Shown here: positions 1 through 9,906 of the stretch, piece after piece
Position numbering within the stretch: the stretch's first letter is position 1
Layout of the letters: each line of letters begins with the position of its first letter
From: Paucibacter sp. B2R-40
Lineage (GTDB): Bacteria > Pseudomonadota > Gammaproteobacteria > Burkholderiales > Burkholderiaceae_C
Assembly: GCF_025717555.1 (NCBI RefSeq)
Contig: NZ_JAJIRP010000001.1
Location: 747,400-811,399 of the forward strand
Direction of reading: 5' to 3'
DNA: 64,000 bases
Position numbers and translations under genes: made by a program
Notes under the pieces: model-generated
Told to the model about the DNA's origin: nothing
What the model saw: only the letters and a program-made list of their open reading frames with translations
Databases searched by the model: none

Positions 1-72
1 TCAACAACTTATGCAGCAGTTCGCCCGTTTGTTCGGGAGAGTGTGCCCGCCACGATTAAAGAAGCCGTCTGA

Positions 73-124
73 CATTCTTAGTTAATTGCATTCTTACTGA
101 TTGAAGCTGTGATTCTTAGCTAAC
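73..124. repeat. Three imperfect ATTCTTA direct repeats at the comM break
   Basis: Three related motifs start at 73 (CATTCTTAGTTAATTG), 89 (CATTCTTACTGATTG) and 111 (GATTCTTAGCTAACGATG). They are spaced 16 and 22 bp apart in the same direction and end about 12 bp before recognisable comM sequence resumes. Clustered short repeats like this are typical of transposon ends with several transposase-binding sites, but I cannot assign a family. Bases 1-72 carry short open frames on the plus strand that could be the tail of a gene of an inserted element; none is recognisable. Confidence 0.5.
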
Positions 125-994
125 GATGCTAGCTCCACCGCCGCCGACCAACGCCACGCTGGAGGCACTGTGATGGGGGCTGCGCTGGCTGCGCTGGCCC
201 CAACGCGCCGGTTCAAACTGCCCCACCAGACTCAGTACTGATGCGCTGGCCAGCGCTTCTTCATCGCTCATCGCTGGCAGCAAGCCGGCCATGCGCTGCG
301 CCAACATCGACTTACCGGTGCCCGGCGGGCCGACCATCAAGAGGCTGTGCTCGCCGGCCGCAGCGATCTCCAGCGCGCGTTTGGCGCCGGCTTGGCCCTT
401 GATGTCACTGAGATCGGGCTGGGCCGCAGCCTCGACGCGAGCCAAGGGCGAGGCAGTCCTCAGCGATGCATCGCTGCCAGGCTGCAGTGCCGCGACCAGG
501 TCCAGCAGATGGCTGACACTGAGCACCCTGACACCACTCACCAAGGCCGCCTCGGCGGCGCTGGCTTCGGGCAAGATCAGGCAGCGGGTCGATTGCTCCT
601 GGCGCAGCGCCAAACTCATGGCGAGAGCGCCGCGTACCGGCCGCAATTCACCGCCCAAGGACAACTCGCCCGCGCACTCGAAACCCTCAAGCCGGGTCGC
701 GTCGATCTGATCGCTGGCGGCCAGCAGGCCGAGCGCAATGGGCAGATCGAAACGCCCGCCCTCCTTGGGCAATTCGGCGGGTGCGAGGTTGACGATGATG
801 CGTCGATTGTGCGGGAAGCTCAGCCCACTGTTCTGCAGCGCCGCCCGCACCCGCTCGCGAGATTCCTTGACTTCGGTCTCGGCGAGGCCCACCAAAGTGA
901 AGGAAGGAAGCCCGTTCGCCAGATGTACTTCGACGCTGACGGCCGCAGCACTCAAGCCGTCCAAGGCGCGGCTGTGAACGATCGCCAATGACAT
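116..994 (-). pseudogene. comM: Truncated YifB/ComM Mg-chelatase-like AAA+ ATPase
   Basis: The ATG at 994 follows a GGGAG ribosome site and begins MSLAIVHSRAL, the standard ComM/YifB start. The frame gives 292 residues, whereas the family is about 500. The N-terminal Lon-protease-like ChlI domain is complete, and the Walker A motif GPPGTGKS is present in the ATPase domain. After the conserved HHSASSVALVGGG motif the frame reads five unrelated residues and stops, so Walker B, the sensors and the C-terminal domain are missing. ComM is known in other bacteria as a branch-migration helicase that helps integrate donor DNA during natural transformation; this copy should not be functional. The remainder may lie left of the window beyond an inserted element, or be lost. 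Confidence 0.85.
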
Positions 995-1068
995 GGGGCT
1001 CTCCCGGACCCCGTGATGCTGGGGCCAGCCTGGCAATTGTGCACGGGAGCGGACGACAAGCGGCGACA

Positions 1069-1085
1069 TGCACAGTGGTGGTGCG
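1069..1085 (+). promoter_or_regulatory. NtrC-like binding site
   Basis: The 17-bp sequence TGCACAGTGGTGGTGCG fits the enteric NtrC consensus TGCACYNNNNTGGTGCA except at the Y and the final base, with correct spacing. A further half site, TGGTGCA, lies at 1123-1129. Both are about 60-110 bp upstream of the sigma-54 promoter at 1168, the usual enhancer position for nitrogen-regulated genes. That NtrC binds here is inferred from the match and from the downstream glnK-amtB genes. Confidence 0.65.
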
Positions 1086-1167
1086 CGCACCTGCATGGGG
1101 CGTAGCGGATGTCGATCCAACTTGGTGCAATTGGCCTTCAATTGCGGGGCTGTGTGGCCTGTGTGAC

Positions 1168-1185
1168 TTGGCACGAAAGCTGCAA
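1168..1185 (+). promoter_or_regulatory. Sigma-54 promoter of the porin-glnK-amtB operon
   Basis: TTGGCACGAAAGCTGCAA carries the GG (1170-1171) and GC (1182-1183) dinucleotides separated by exactly 10 bp, as RpoN -24/-12 promoters require. The predicted start is near 1194, giving a leader of about 58 nt before the ATG at 1252. With the NtrC-like site upstream, it predicts transcription under nitrogen limitation. Confidence 0.8.
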
Positions 1186-1251
1186 AGGGGGAGTAGGTCC
1201 CGTAGAAATTTTGATCCACCCCTTTTCAATCCCAAAGCTAGGAAACCTGCC

Positions 1252-2378
<1,127 letters not shown>

Positions 2379-2403
2379 CGCAAATTCCCGTGGAGAAAAA
2401 GAT

Positions 2404-3939
2404 ATGAAAAAACTTCTCGCCTGCCTCGCTCTGGCCGCTGCGGTGCTCGCACCTGCTGCCTGGGCTCAACAAGATACGGCTGCATCGGCCGCCACGGTGA
2501 GCGCTGCGGTGCCCGCCGCTTCGGCCGTAGCTATGCCTGCGGCGCCAGCGGATGCGGCATCAGCACCTGCTGAAGCCGCTTCTGCCGCAGTGGCCCCAGC
2601 CCCTGTCCCCAACAAGGGTGACACCAGCTGGATGCTGCTGTCCACGCTCTTGGTCATCATGATGACGATTCCGGGCCTGGCCTTGTTCTACGGCGGCCTG
2701 GTGCGTAGCAAGAATATGCTGTCGGTGCTGATGCAAGTGATGGTCGCCTTCTCGATGATCGTCGTGCTGTGGGTGCTGTACGGCTATAGCTTTGCATTCA
2801 CCGAGGGCAATGCCTTCGTCGGCGGCACCGACCGCCTGTTCATGAAGGGCATTTGGGACAACGCGGCCGGCACCTTCGCCAATGCGGCGACCTTCAGCAA
2901 GGGCGTGGTTATTCCCGAGATTGTCTTCGCCGCATTCCAGGCTACGTTTGCCGGCATCACCGCTTGCTTGATCATTGGCGCCTTCGCCGAGCGCATCAAG
3001 TTCTCGGCGGCACTGATGTTCCTCGCCTTGTGGTTCACGTTCAGCTACCTGCCGGTCGCGCACATGGTCTGGTTCTGGATGGGCCCTGACGCTTACACGG
3101 CCGCCGGTGTGGTGGATGAGATGAATGCCAAGGCCGGCTTCCTCTGGCAAATGGGCGCGCTGGACTTCGCCGGCGGTACGGTGGTGCACATCAATGCGGC
3201 GGTGGCCGGCCTGGTCGGTGCCTACATGATCGGCAAGCGTGTCGGCTACGGCAAGGAGGCCTTCACGCCGCATAGCTTGACGCTGACCATGGTCGGTGCA
3301 TCCTTGCTGTGGGTCGGCTGGTTTGGTTTCAACGCCGGTTCCGCCTTGGAAGCCAACGGCTTCGCCGCGCTGGCCTTCATCAACACGCTGGTGGCTGCGG
3401 CTGCTGCCGTATTGGCCTGGTGCCTGGGTGAAGCGCTGCTCAAGGGCAAGGCCTCGATGCTGGGCGCGGCTTCTGGTGCGGTAGCGGGCTTGGTGGCTGT
3501 GACGCCGGCAGCCGGCAACGTCGGCATCGGCGGCGCGCTGGTGATCGGTTTCATTGGCGGCTTTGCCTGCCTGTGGGGCGTGACGGGCTTGAAGAAACTG
3601 CTCGGCGCGGATGACTCTTTGGATGTGTTCGGTGTTCACGGCGTGGGCGGCATCGTCGGCGCTTTGCTGACCGGTGTCTTCAACTCACCCGCCTTGGGTG
3701 GCCCGAGCCTGGTGGGTGACTGGGTCACGGTCACGATGGTGACGCAAGAGGCGTTCTCGATCGCCGGCCAAGTTTGGATTCAGGCCAAGGCCGTTGGCTT
3801 GACCGTGATCTGGTCGGCCGTGGTCTCTTTGGTGGCTTACAAGCTGGTTGATCTGGTGATCGGCCTGCGCGTGACGGAAGAAGAGGAGCGCGAAGGTCTG
3901 GACATCAGCTCGCATGGCGAGACCGCGTATCACAAGTAA
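2404..3939 (+). CDS. amtB: Ammonium transporter AmtB
   Basis: A 511-residue inner-membrane ammonium channel. After a signal peptide (cleavage near AWA-QQ, residue 21) comes an unusually long Ala/Pro-rich stretch to about residue 65, then eleven predicted membrane helices. Family motifs visible include PGLALFYGGLVRSKN, the region around FAGGTVVHINAAVAGLVGAY with the twin-His pore histidine, and FGVHGVGGIVGALLTGVF with the second histidine. The C-terminal tail after RVTEEEEREGLD is the GlnK-interacting region. It lies 25 bp after glnK and ends in a rho-independent terminator. The Ala-rich extension makes it longer than the roughly 430-residue E. coli protein; similar extensions are common in Burkholderiales. 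Confidence 0.96.
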   Translation: MKKLLACLALAAAVLAPAAWAQQDTAASAATVSAAVPAASAVAMPAAPADAASAPAEAASAAVAPAPVPNKGDTSWMLLSTLLVIMMTIPGLALFYGGLVRSKNMLSVLMQVMVAFSMIVVLWVLYGYSFAFTEGNAFVGGTDRLFMKGIWDNAAGTFANAATFSKGVVIPEIVFAAFQATFAGITACLIIGAFAERIKFSAALMFLALWFTFSYLPVAHMVWFWMGPDAYTAAGVVDEMNAKAGFLWQMGALDFAGGTVVHINAAVAGLVGAYMIGKRVGYGKEAFTPHSLTLTMVGASLLWVGWFGFNAGSALEANGFAALAFINTLVAAAAAVLAWCLGEALLKGKASMLGAASGAVAGLVAVTPAAGNVGIGGALVIGFIGGFACLWGVTGLKKLLGADDSLDVFGVHGVGGIVGALLTGVFNSPALGGPSLVGDWVTVTMVTQEAFSIAGQVWIQAKAVGLTVIWSAVVSLVAYKLVDLVIGLRVTEEEEREGLDISSHGETAYHK

Positions 3940-3987
3940 AAACTAGGAGAAGGCGGCGCGGCCTGATTGAGGTTGCGCTGCTCAAGC

Positions 3988-4017
3988 AAAAGGCTGCCCT
4001 CGGGCAGCCTTTTTTTG
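3988..4017 (+). terminator. Rho-independent terminator after amtB
   Basis: A 9-bp perfect stem (AGGCTGCCC / GGGCAGCCT, 3991-4010) with a 2-nt loop is followed by a run of T. It ends the porin-glnK-amtB transcript; the upstream A-run also makes it usable from the convergent response regulator gene. Confidence 0.93.
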
Positions 4018-4033
4018 TTGCCGCGCCCACAGG

Positions 4034-4435
4034 CTAGCTGCGTTCAGCGGGCGCCTCCGGTTTGGGCCTGGCCTTGAGCAGGACCTCGGTCAGCTCCAAC
4101 AACTTGGCCGGGCTGAAGGGCTTGGGCAAAAAGAAATTGGCGCCGGCCGCCAAGGACTTGGCTTTTGTCTGCTGCGCCGCGTCGGCGGTCAGCATCACGA
4201 TCAAGGTGTGTGCGAGGGCCGGATCTTTGCGGATCTGTGCGCACACCTCGATACCGTCCAAGCCGCCCGGCATCATCACATCCAAGTAGACCAAGTCCGG
4301 ATGGACGGTGCGCGCCAACTCCAGACCCAAGGCGCCATTGGGCGCTTCATAGAGCGTGTGCCCACTGTCCTCCAAGGCCCAGCGAACCAAACGACGGATG
4401 TCGGCGTGATCTTCAACGACGAGTATTTTTGACAT
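4034..4435 (-). CDS. Single-domain response regulator (CheY-like receiver)
   Basis: The 133-residue protein starting at MSKILVVEDH (ATG 4435) is a lone receiver domain. Visible landmarks are the acidic pocket VVEDHAD, the phospho-acceptor aspartate in YLDVMMPGG (about residue 53), the conserved Thr in VMLTADA and the lysine in LPKPFSP. There is no output domain, so it probably acts through protein contacts or as a phosphorelay intermediate. No histidine kinase lies in the window. It converges with amtB and diverges from gshA, with a 124-bp gap that must hold both promoters. A longer upstream frame exists, but homologous receivers begin at this Met. Confidence 0.9.
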   Translation of the reverse strand: MSKILVVEDHADIRRLVRWALEDSGHTLYEAPNGALGLELARTVHPDLVYLDVMMPGGLDGIEVCAQIRKDPALAHTLIVMLTADAAQQTKAKSLAAGANFFLPKPFSPAKLLELTEVLLKARPKPEAPAERS

Positions 4436-4559
4436 CAGATGGCGGACCCTAGAAGCAATGACCCTAAGCATAGACTTGTTCGGCCGGCCTTGGTTTTCAG
4501 AACAACGGCCCCATATCGACTTGTCTCTAGAATCAATCAACCCAGCTCCGAGTACACCC

Positions 4560-5834
4560 ATGGTTCCCCACCTGATTACCGCACTGACCGGCCCGATCAA
4601 TGAGTTGGAACAACGCGTGCTGGAGTCCATGCCGGCGATTGAGCGTTGGTTCAGACTCGAATGGATGGAACATACGCCGCCCTTCTACAGCTCGGTGGAT
4701 TTGCGCAATGCCGGCTATAAATTGGCGCCGGTCGACACCAATCTGTTTCCGGCGGGTTTCAATAACCTGACGCAAGACATGTTGCCTTTGTCGGTGCAAG
4801 CGGCGATGGCGGCGATCGAGAAAATCTGCCCCGAGGCCAAGAATCTGCTCTTGATTCCGGAAAGCGCCACCCGCAATAGTTTTTATTTGAGCAATATCGC
4901 GACGCTCAAACGCATCTTTACCCAGGCTGGCCTGAATGTTCGGCTGGGTTCGCTGGACCCCAACATCACCGAGTCGACCACGTTGAACCTAGCTGATGGC
5001 AGCACCTTGATGTTGGAGCCCTTGGTCCGCAATCGCGGCCGCCTGGGGCTGAAAGACTTCGATCCCTGCACCGTGCTGCTCAACAATGAGTTGACCCATG
5101 GTGTGCCGCGCGTGCTTGAGCATTTGCATGAGCAGTATCTGTTGCCGCCCTTGCATGCCGGTTGGACCGTGCGCCGCAAGAGTCAGCATTTCAAAGCCTA
5201 TGAAGAAGTGGCCAAGAAGTTCTCCAAGCTCTTGGGCATGGACCATTGGTTGATCAATCCTCTGACGGTGGCGGTGGCGGGTGAGGATCTGCGCACGGGC
5301 GTCGGCCTGGAGGCGCTGCAGACGCAGGTCGATGCGGTCTTGAGCAAGACGCGGCGCAAGTACAAGGAATACGGCATCCAAGAGAAGCCGTTTGTGGTGA
5401 TCAAACCAGACGCAGGTTCGCATGGCGCGAGCATCATCACCGTGCGCGATGCCAAAGAGCTAAGCGGCAGAATCAGCGGCTTGCAGCTCGCCGAGCAGCC
5501 GATGCAACTGTTGGTGCAAGAAGGCGTGGTTACGCACGAGCGGGTCAATGATGCAGTGGCCGAGCCGGTGGTCTACATGATGGACCGCTATGTCGTGGGG
5601 GGCTTCTACCGCGTGCATGCTGACCGGGGTGTCGATGAAAACCTCAACGCACCCGGCGCCAGCTATGTGCCTTTGGCATTTGCGCAGGCCTCTCAATTGC
5701 CACGTTTGGGTGAAAAGCCCGGCTCAAGCGGTCCGAATCGCTTTTATATGTATGGGGTGATCGCGCGCCTGGGCGCGGTGGCGGCCAGCTATGAGTTGGA
5801 AGTGACCGACCCTGAGGCTGAGGTTTACGCTTGA
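4560..5834 (+). CDS. gshA: Glutamate-cysteine ligase, proteobacterial type
   Basis: The 424-residue product starting MVPHLITALTGPINELEQ matches the GshA type first seen in Acidithiobacillus and common in Betaproteobacteria (TIGR02049), which is unrelated in length to the E. coli enzyme. It makes gamma-glutamylcysteine from Glu, Cys and ATP in the cytoplasm, the first glutathione step. Recognisable segments include LAPVDTNLFPAGFNNL and VVIKPDAGSHGASI, the ATP-grasp-like part. The frame is open 34 codons further upstream, but family members start at this Met. gshB lies 4 kb downstream; glutathione is used by the formaldehyde pathway at 15692-17649. Confidence 0.93.
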   Translation: MVPHLITALTGPINELEQRVLESMPAIERWFRLEWMEHTPPFYSSVDLRNAGYKLAPVDTNLFPAGFNNLTQDMLPLSVQAAMAAIEKICPEAKNLLLIPESATRNSFYLSNIATLKRIFTQAGLNVRLGSLDPNITESTTLNLADGSTLMLEPLVRNRGRLGLKDFDPCTVLLNNELTHGVPRVLEHLHEQYLLPPLHAGWTVRRKSQHFKAYEEVAKKFSKLLGMDHWLINPLTVAVAGEDLRTGVGLEALQTQVDAVLSKTRRKYKEYGIQEKPFVVIKPDAGSHGASIITVRDAKELSGRISGLQLAEQPMQLLVQEGVVTHERVNDAVAEPVVYMMDRYVVGGFYRVHADRGVDENLNAPGASYVPLAFAQASQLPRLGEKPGSSGPNRFYMYGVIARLGAVAASYELEVTDPEAEVYA

Positions 5835-5938
5835 GACGCTTTGCCCAGACAGCTTCAGCGTCGATTTGACGCGGTGCAGCAAAGTGAGCGCAGAATAGCG
5901 CTTTTGGCTTGGCGGCGCAGAGCGCGCGGCAACACCAC

Positions 5939-7837
5939 GTGAGTTCTTCCACTACTGCTCCTTCGGCGGGCCATTCGCCCACGGCCATGGCCGGCCTGAC
6001 CCTCGGCGCGCTGGGCGTCGTCTACGGCGACATTGGCACCAGCCCACTTTATGCACTGAAGGAAGTCTTCCATGGTGGTCATGTAGCGCCGACGCCGGAC
6101 AACATCCTCGGCGTGCTCTCGCTGCTGTTCTGGACCATGACCATCATCGTCTCGGTCAAGTATGTGCTGCTGATCCTGCGAGCCGACAACAACGGCGAGG
6201 GCGGCTTGATCGCAATGCTGGCCTTGGCCACCAATGCTGTCAACGATCAGCCCAAGCTGCGCCGAACCTTGATGCTGGTGGGCTTGTTTGGCACGGCGAT
6301 TTTCTATGGCGACGCGGTCATCACGCCGGCCATGACGGTGCTGGGCGCCGTCGAAGGCATCGATGTCTATGCGCCACAACTGCATGACCTGATCCTGCCC
6401 TTGACGCTGATCGTGTTGGTGGGCCTGTTCGCTGTGCAGCGCCTGGGTACCGGCGGCATCGGCAAGGCCTTCGGCCCTGTCATGTTGGCTTGGTTCGGCA
6501 GCTTGGTGCTGCTGGGCCTGCCTCACATTCTCGACAACCCCCATGTGCTGGTGGCCATCAACCCGGCTTATGCGCTGGCGTTTTGTCTGGAGCATCGTTG
6601 GGTCGCCTTTGTGGCTTTGGGCGCGGTTGTGCTGGTGGTGACCGGTGGCGAGGCGCTGTATGCCGACCTGGGTCACTTCGGCAAAAAGCCTATCCGCATG
6701 GCCTGGTTCAATATCGTCATGCCGGCGCTGGTGATCAACTATTTTGGCCAAGGTGCCATGCTCCTGGATCACCCGGAAGGCATTCAGAATCCCTTCTTCA
6801 TGCTGGCGCCGGCCTGGGCGGAAATCCCGCTGTTTTTACTGGCCACGGCGGCTGCCGTGGTGGCCTCGCAGGCCTTGATCACGGCCGCTTTTTCGGTCAC
6901 CAAGCAGGCGGTGCAAATGGGCATCTTGCCGCGCATGCGCATCTTGCACACCTCCGAGCGCGATACCGGCCAGATCTATGTGCCCTTCGTGAACTGGGGT
7001 CTGTTTGTCTTCATCATCCTGGCGGTGGTCTTGTTCGGTTCCAGCAGCAAGCTGGCCGGCGCTTACGGTATTGCGGTCACAATCGACATGACCATCACGA
7101 CGGTGATGACCTTCTTCGTCATTCGCTATGGCTGGAAATACCCGCTGGCCTTGTGCTTGGCCGCGACCGGCTTCTTCTTCGTCATCGACCTGACCTTCCT
7201 GGCCTCGAACATGCTCAAGCTGGTCGCGGGAGGCTGGTTCCCGCTGATGATTGGCATCGGCATGTTCACCTTGATGCTGACCTGGAAGCAGGGCCGGCGT
7301 CTGCTCAGCAGCAAGCTGCGTGAGGATGCGATCGATCTGAAGAGTTTTCTCGACGCGGTGTTCCTGAGTCCGCCGGTGCGGGTCGAGGGCACGGCCGTGT
7401 TCTTGTCGGCCGAGGCCGGCGTGACGCCCAATGCGCTGCTGCACAATTTGAAGCACAACAAGGTGCTGCATGAGCAGAACCTGTTTGTGACGGTCAAGCA
7501 CCATGAAGTGCCTTGGGTCGGCTTTGATAAGCGCGTGCAAGTGGAGGCCTTGGGCAATCAATGCTGGGCGGTGAGCCTGCATTTCGGCTTCAAGAACGAG
7601 CCCGATGTGCCCGACGCGCTGCGCCTGCTGGAGCAAAACGGCGTCGTCTTGGAAGACATGGAGACCAGCTACTTCCTGTCGCGCGACATCGTCATTCCCA
7701 CCATTGGCAATGGCGGCATGGCGATGTGGCGCGAAAAGCTCTTCGCCAGCATGCACCGCAACGCGGCTGCGGCGGCCGACTTCTTGCATCTGCCGACCAA
7801 CCGGATCGTGGAGTTGGGCTCCAAGGTCGAAATCTAG
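5939..7837 (+). CDS. kup: Kup-family low-affinity potassium transporter
   Basis: About 632 residues. The signature [23 protein letters not shown] lies at the N-terminus, followed by about twelve hydrophobic helices and a hydrophilic C-terminal domain from about residue 450 that includes a conserved TSYFLSRD segment. Kup/HAK proteins take up K+ with H+. The start is uncertain: a GTG at 5939, a TTG at 5909 and an internal ATG just before AGLTLG are all possible, and none has a strong ribosome site; GTG 5939 is chosen. It converges with the amidotransferase gene. Confidence 0.94.
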   Translation: MSSSTTAPSAGHSPTAMAGLTLGALGVVYGDIGTSPLYALKEVFHGGHVAPTPDNILGVLSLLFWTMTIIVSVKYVLLILRADNNGEGGLIAMLALATNAVNDQPKLRRTLMLVGLFGTAIFYGDAVITPAMTVLGAVEGIDVYAPQLHDLILPLTLIVLVGLFAVQRLGTGGIGKAFGPVMLAWFGSLVLLGLPHILDNPHVLVAINPAYALAFCLEHRWVAFVALGAVVLVVTGGEALYADLGHFGKKPIRMAWFNIVMPALVINYFGQGAMLLDHPEGIQNPFFMLAPAWAEIPLFLLATAAAVVASQALITAAFSVTKQAVQMGILPRMRILHTSERDTGQIYVPFVNWGLFVFIILAVVLFGSSSKLAGAYGIAVTIDMTITTVMTFFVIRYGWKYPLALCLAATGFFFVIDLTFLASNMLKLVAGGWFPLMIGIGMFTLMLTWKQGRRLLSSKLREDAIDLKSFLDAVFLSPPVRVEGTAVFLSAEAGVTPNALLHNLKHNKVLHEQNLFVTVKHHEVPWVGFDKRVQVEALGNQCWAVSLHFGFKNEPDVPDALRLLEQNGVVLEDMETSYFLSRDIVIPTIGNGGMAMWREKLFASMHRNAAAAADFLHLPTNRIVELGSKVEI

Positions 7838-7862
7838 GCGCCGCCTGGGGCGGTCAGTTCAG

Positions 7863-8636
7863 CTACATCAGCGCCTCGCTGCTGCTGAGCCCATGGGCGG
7901 CCAAGTGGACGACGCTGCCCGGCGGTATCAAACTCCAGCCGTCTTGCTCGTCGGCCAGCGGCTCCGAGGCCACCACCAAGCCGCTGCGGTCGTCATGGCG
8001 TAAATACAGCGTCGGCGCGCGCTGGTCGCTGGAGAAGCGAAACGCGTGCACCTGCTGGCCATCGGCCAAGGCGCCGGCAAAGCGCAGCGGTTCATGAATG
8101 TTCAAGACATGCATCATCGCCAGCGTCTCGTTGAGGATTTGGCTGACCGCCTGCGTGACGGTTTGACCGGCCTCAATGCGCGCGATGATCAGCAAGAACA
8201 GGAGTTCGGAGTCGGTGGCGCCACGCCGCTCGGCATAGAGATGATCCGGCAGACGCGCCTCCATCGCGCGGCGAATTTGTCCGTAACCGCCAATCTGACC
8301 GTTGTGCATGAACAGATAGGGGCCATAGCGAAACGGGTGGCAGTTCTGCCTTGCGATGCCGGTGCCGGTGGCGGCGCGCACATGGGCGAAGAACAGATGC
8401 GAGCGCACATTGCTGCACAGCGCCAGCAGGTTCTCGTCTGACCAGGCCGGCATCACCTCGCGGTAAATCCCGGGTGAGGTCAGCTCGCCATACCAGCCCA
8501 CGCCGAAACCATCGCCATTGGTGACGGCCTTGGCCTGATCGGCCCGCAAGGATTGGCGCACCAGCGAATGTTGCGGTTTGCACACCAGCTCATCCAAGAA
8601 AATCGAAGGCCCCAGATAGGCGAGAAATCTACACAT
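7863..8636 (-). CDS. Class II glutamine amidotransferase (YafJ/EgtC-like)
   Basis: The 257-residue protein begins MCRFLAYLG, with Cys2 placed to become the N-terminal nucleophile of the Ntn-hydrolase glutaminase after Met removal. Other family landmarks are NGDGFGVGWYG, FFAHVRAATG, NCHPFRYG and FMHNGQIGG. There is no synthetase domain, so it resembles stand-alone YafJ or EgtC (gamma-glutamyl hydrolase of ergothioneine synthesis). No other ergothioneine gene is visible, so the substrate is open. Its position between gshA and gshB makes a gamma-glutamyl substrate attractive but unproven. Confidence 0.88.
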   Translation of the reverse strand: MCRFLAYLGPSIFLDELVCKPQHSLVRQSLRADQAKAVTNGDGFGVGWYGELTSPGIYREVMPAWSDENLLALCSNVRSHLFFAHVRAATGTGIARQNCHPFRYGPYLFMHNGQIGGYGQIRRAMEARLPDHLYAERRGATDSELLFLLIIARIEAGQTVTQAVSQILNETLAMMHVLNIHEPLRFAGALADGQQVHAFRFSSDQRAPTLYLRHDDRSGLVVASEPLADEQDGWSLIPPGSVVHLAAHGLSSSEALM

Positions 8637-8725
8637 CGGCGCAAGTTCCTTTCAATCTCTAGCGCTCAAACCCAGCGGTGCGGCTCTCGCCTGCGCCACA
8701 TCGTCCGTGCAGCTATGCTGTGCGC

Positions 8726-9892
8726 ATGCAGCGCTGCCTCAATGATCTCTCAGTCTCAAGCATGGTGGCCGGTTTTGTGGCGGTCTTGGTCGGTTTCACC
8801 AGTTCGGTGGCAATTATTTTTCAGGCCGCACAAGCGCTGGGCGCCACAGCGGCTCAAACCAGCAGCTGGATCTGGGCTTTGGGCCTGGGCATGGGGGTCA
8901 CGAGTCTGGGCTTGTCGTACTGGACCCGACAGCCGATTTTGACCGCGTGGTCAACCCCGGGCGCTGCCTTGATCGCCGCCACTGCGGGCGTTTCCATGCC
9001 CGAGGCCATCGGCGCATTTTTGCTGAGCTCCGGTCTGATCTTGTTGTTTGGGCTGACCGGTTGGTTCGAGCGCTTGATGGACCGCATCCCTCTGGCCGTG
9101 GCCGCCGCCTTGCTGGCCGGTGTACTGGCACGCTTCGGCCTTGACGCGGTGCTGGCGGTCAAGTCGGCGCCGACCTTGGTCTTGCTGATGGCCGGCGCCT
9201 ACCTCTTGGGCAAGCGCTGCTGGCCGCGCTATGCGGTGCCGGGCGTATTGCTCGCCGGCATGGCGCTTGCCTTTGGGCAGGGGCGGGTTCAGATGGCAGC
9301 CGTTGACTGGGCTTGGGCGCAGCCGGTCTGGACCGCTCCGAGTTTCAGCCTCGCTGCCTTGATGGGTGTGGCCATCCCCTTGTTCTTGGTCACCATGGCC
9401 TCGCAGAATTTGCCCGGCGTGGCGGTGCAGCGCGCAGCCGGCTACCGCACACCTGTTTCTGCCACCTTGGCCGTGACCGGCTTCACCGGCCTGTTGCTGG
9501 CCCCTTTTGGCGGCTTTGCCTTCAACCTCGCGGCCATCACGGCGGCGATCTGCAACGGCCCCGAGGCGCACGCTGACCCCGCGCGGCGCTACACCGCAGC
9601 CATGTCGGCCGGTCTTGTGTACATTGCCGTGGGTCTGGCCGGCGGCGCGGTCGTCGGGCTGCTGGTCGCCTTTCCGCGCGAGTTGGTGGCGGCGGTGGCG
9701 GGCTTGGCTTTGATCTCCACCATCGCCGGCGGCTTGGCCACCGCCTTGAAGGAAGAAAAACACCGCGACGCGGCCTGCCTGACTTTTTTGGTGACCTTGT
9801 CCGGCCTCCAGGTAGCCGGCATCGGTTCGGCCTTTTGGGGCGCCGCTGCGGGTGGCCTGGCCTTGTCCGTGCATCAATTGCGTTCGAAATAA
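8726..9892 (+). CDS. BenE-family benzoate/H+ symporter-like transporter
   Basis: The 388-residue hydrophobic protein has about twelve membrane helices and BenE features: TAWSTPGAALIAAT, IPLFLVTMASQNLPG and PFGGFAFNLAAITAAICNGPEAH. BenE proteins are proton-coupled carriers; benzoate is the type substrate, but many members have none assigned and no aromatic-degradation gene is nearby. The ATG at 8726 is taken because the first helix follows soon after; the frame is open 16 codons further. It is followed by gshB 14 bp later and may be co-transcribed with it. Confidence 0.87.
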   Translation: MQRCLNDLSVSSMVAGFVAVLVGFTSSVAIIFQAAQALGATAAQTSSWIWALGLGMGVTSLGLSYWTRQPILTAWSTPGAALIAATAGVSMPEAIGAFLLSSGLILLFGLTGWFERLMDRIPLAVAAALLAGVLARFGLDAVLAVKSAPTLVLLMAGAYLLGKRCWPRYAVPGVLLAGMALAFGQGRVQMAAVDWAWAQPVWTAPSFSLAALMGVAIPLFLVTMASQNLPGVAVQRAAGYRTPVSATLAVTGFTGLLLAPFGGFAFNLAAITAAICNGPEAHADPARRYTAAMSAGLVYIAVGLAGGAVVGLLVAFPRELVAAVAGLALISTIAGGLATALKEEKHRDAACLTFLVTLSGLQVAGIGSAFWGAAAGGLALSVHQLRSK

Positions 9893-9906
9893 GAGGAATG
9901 ATTGTT

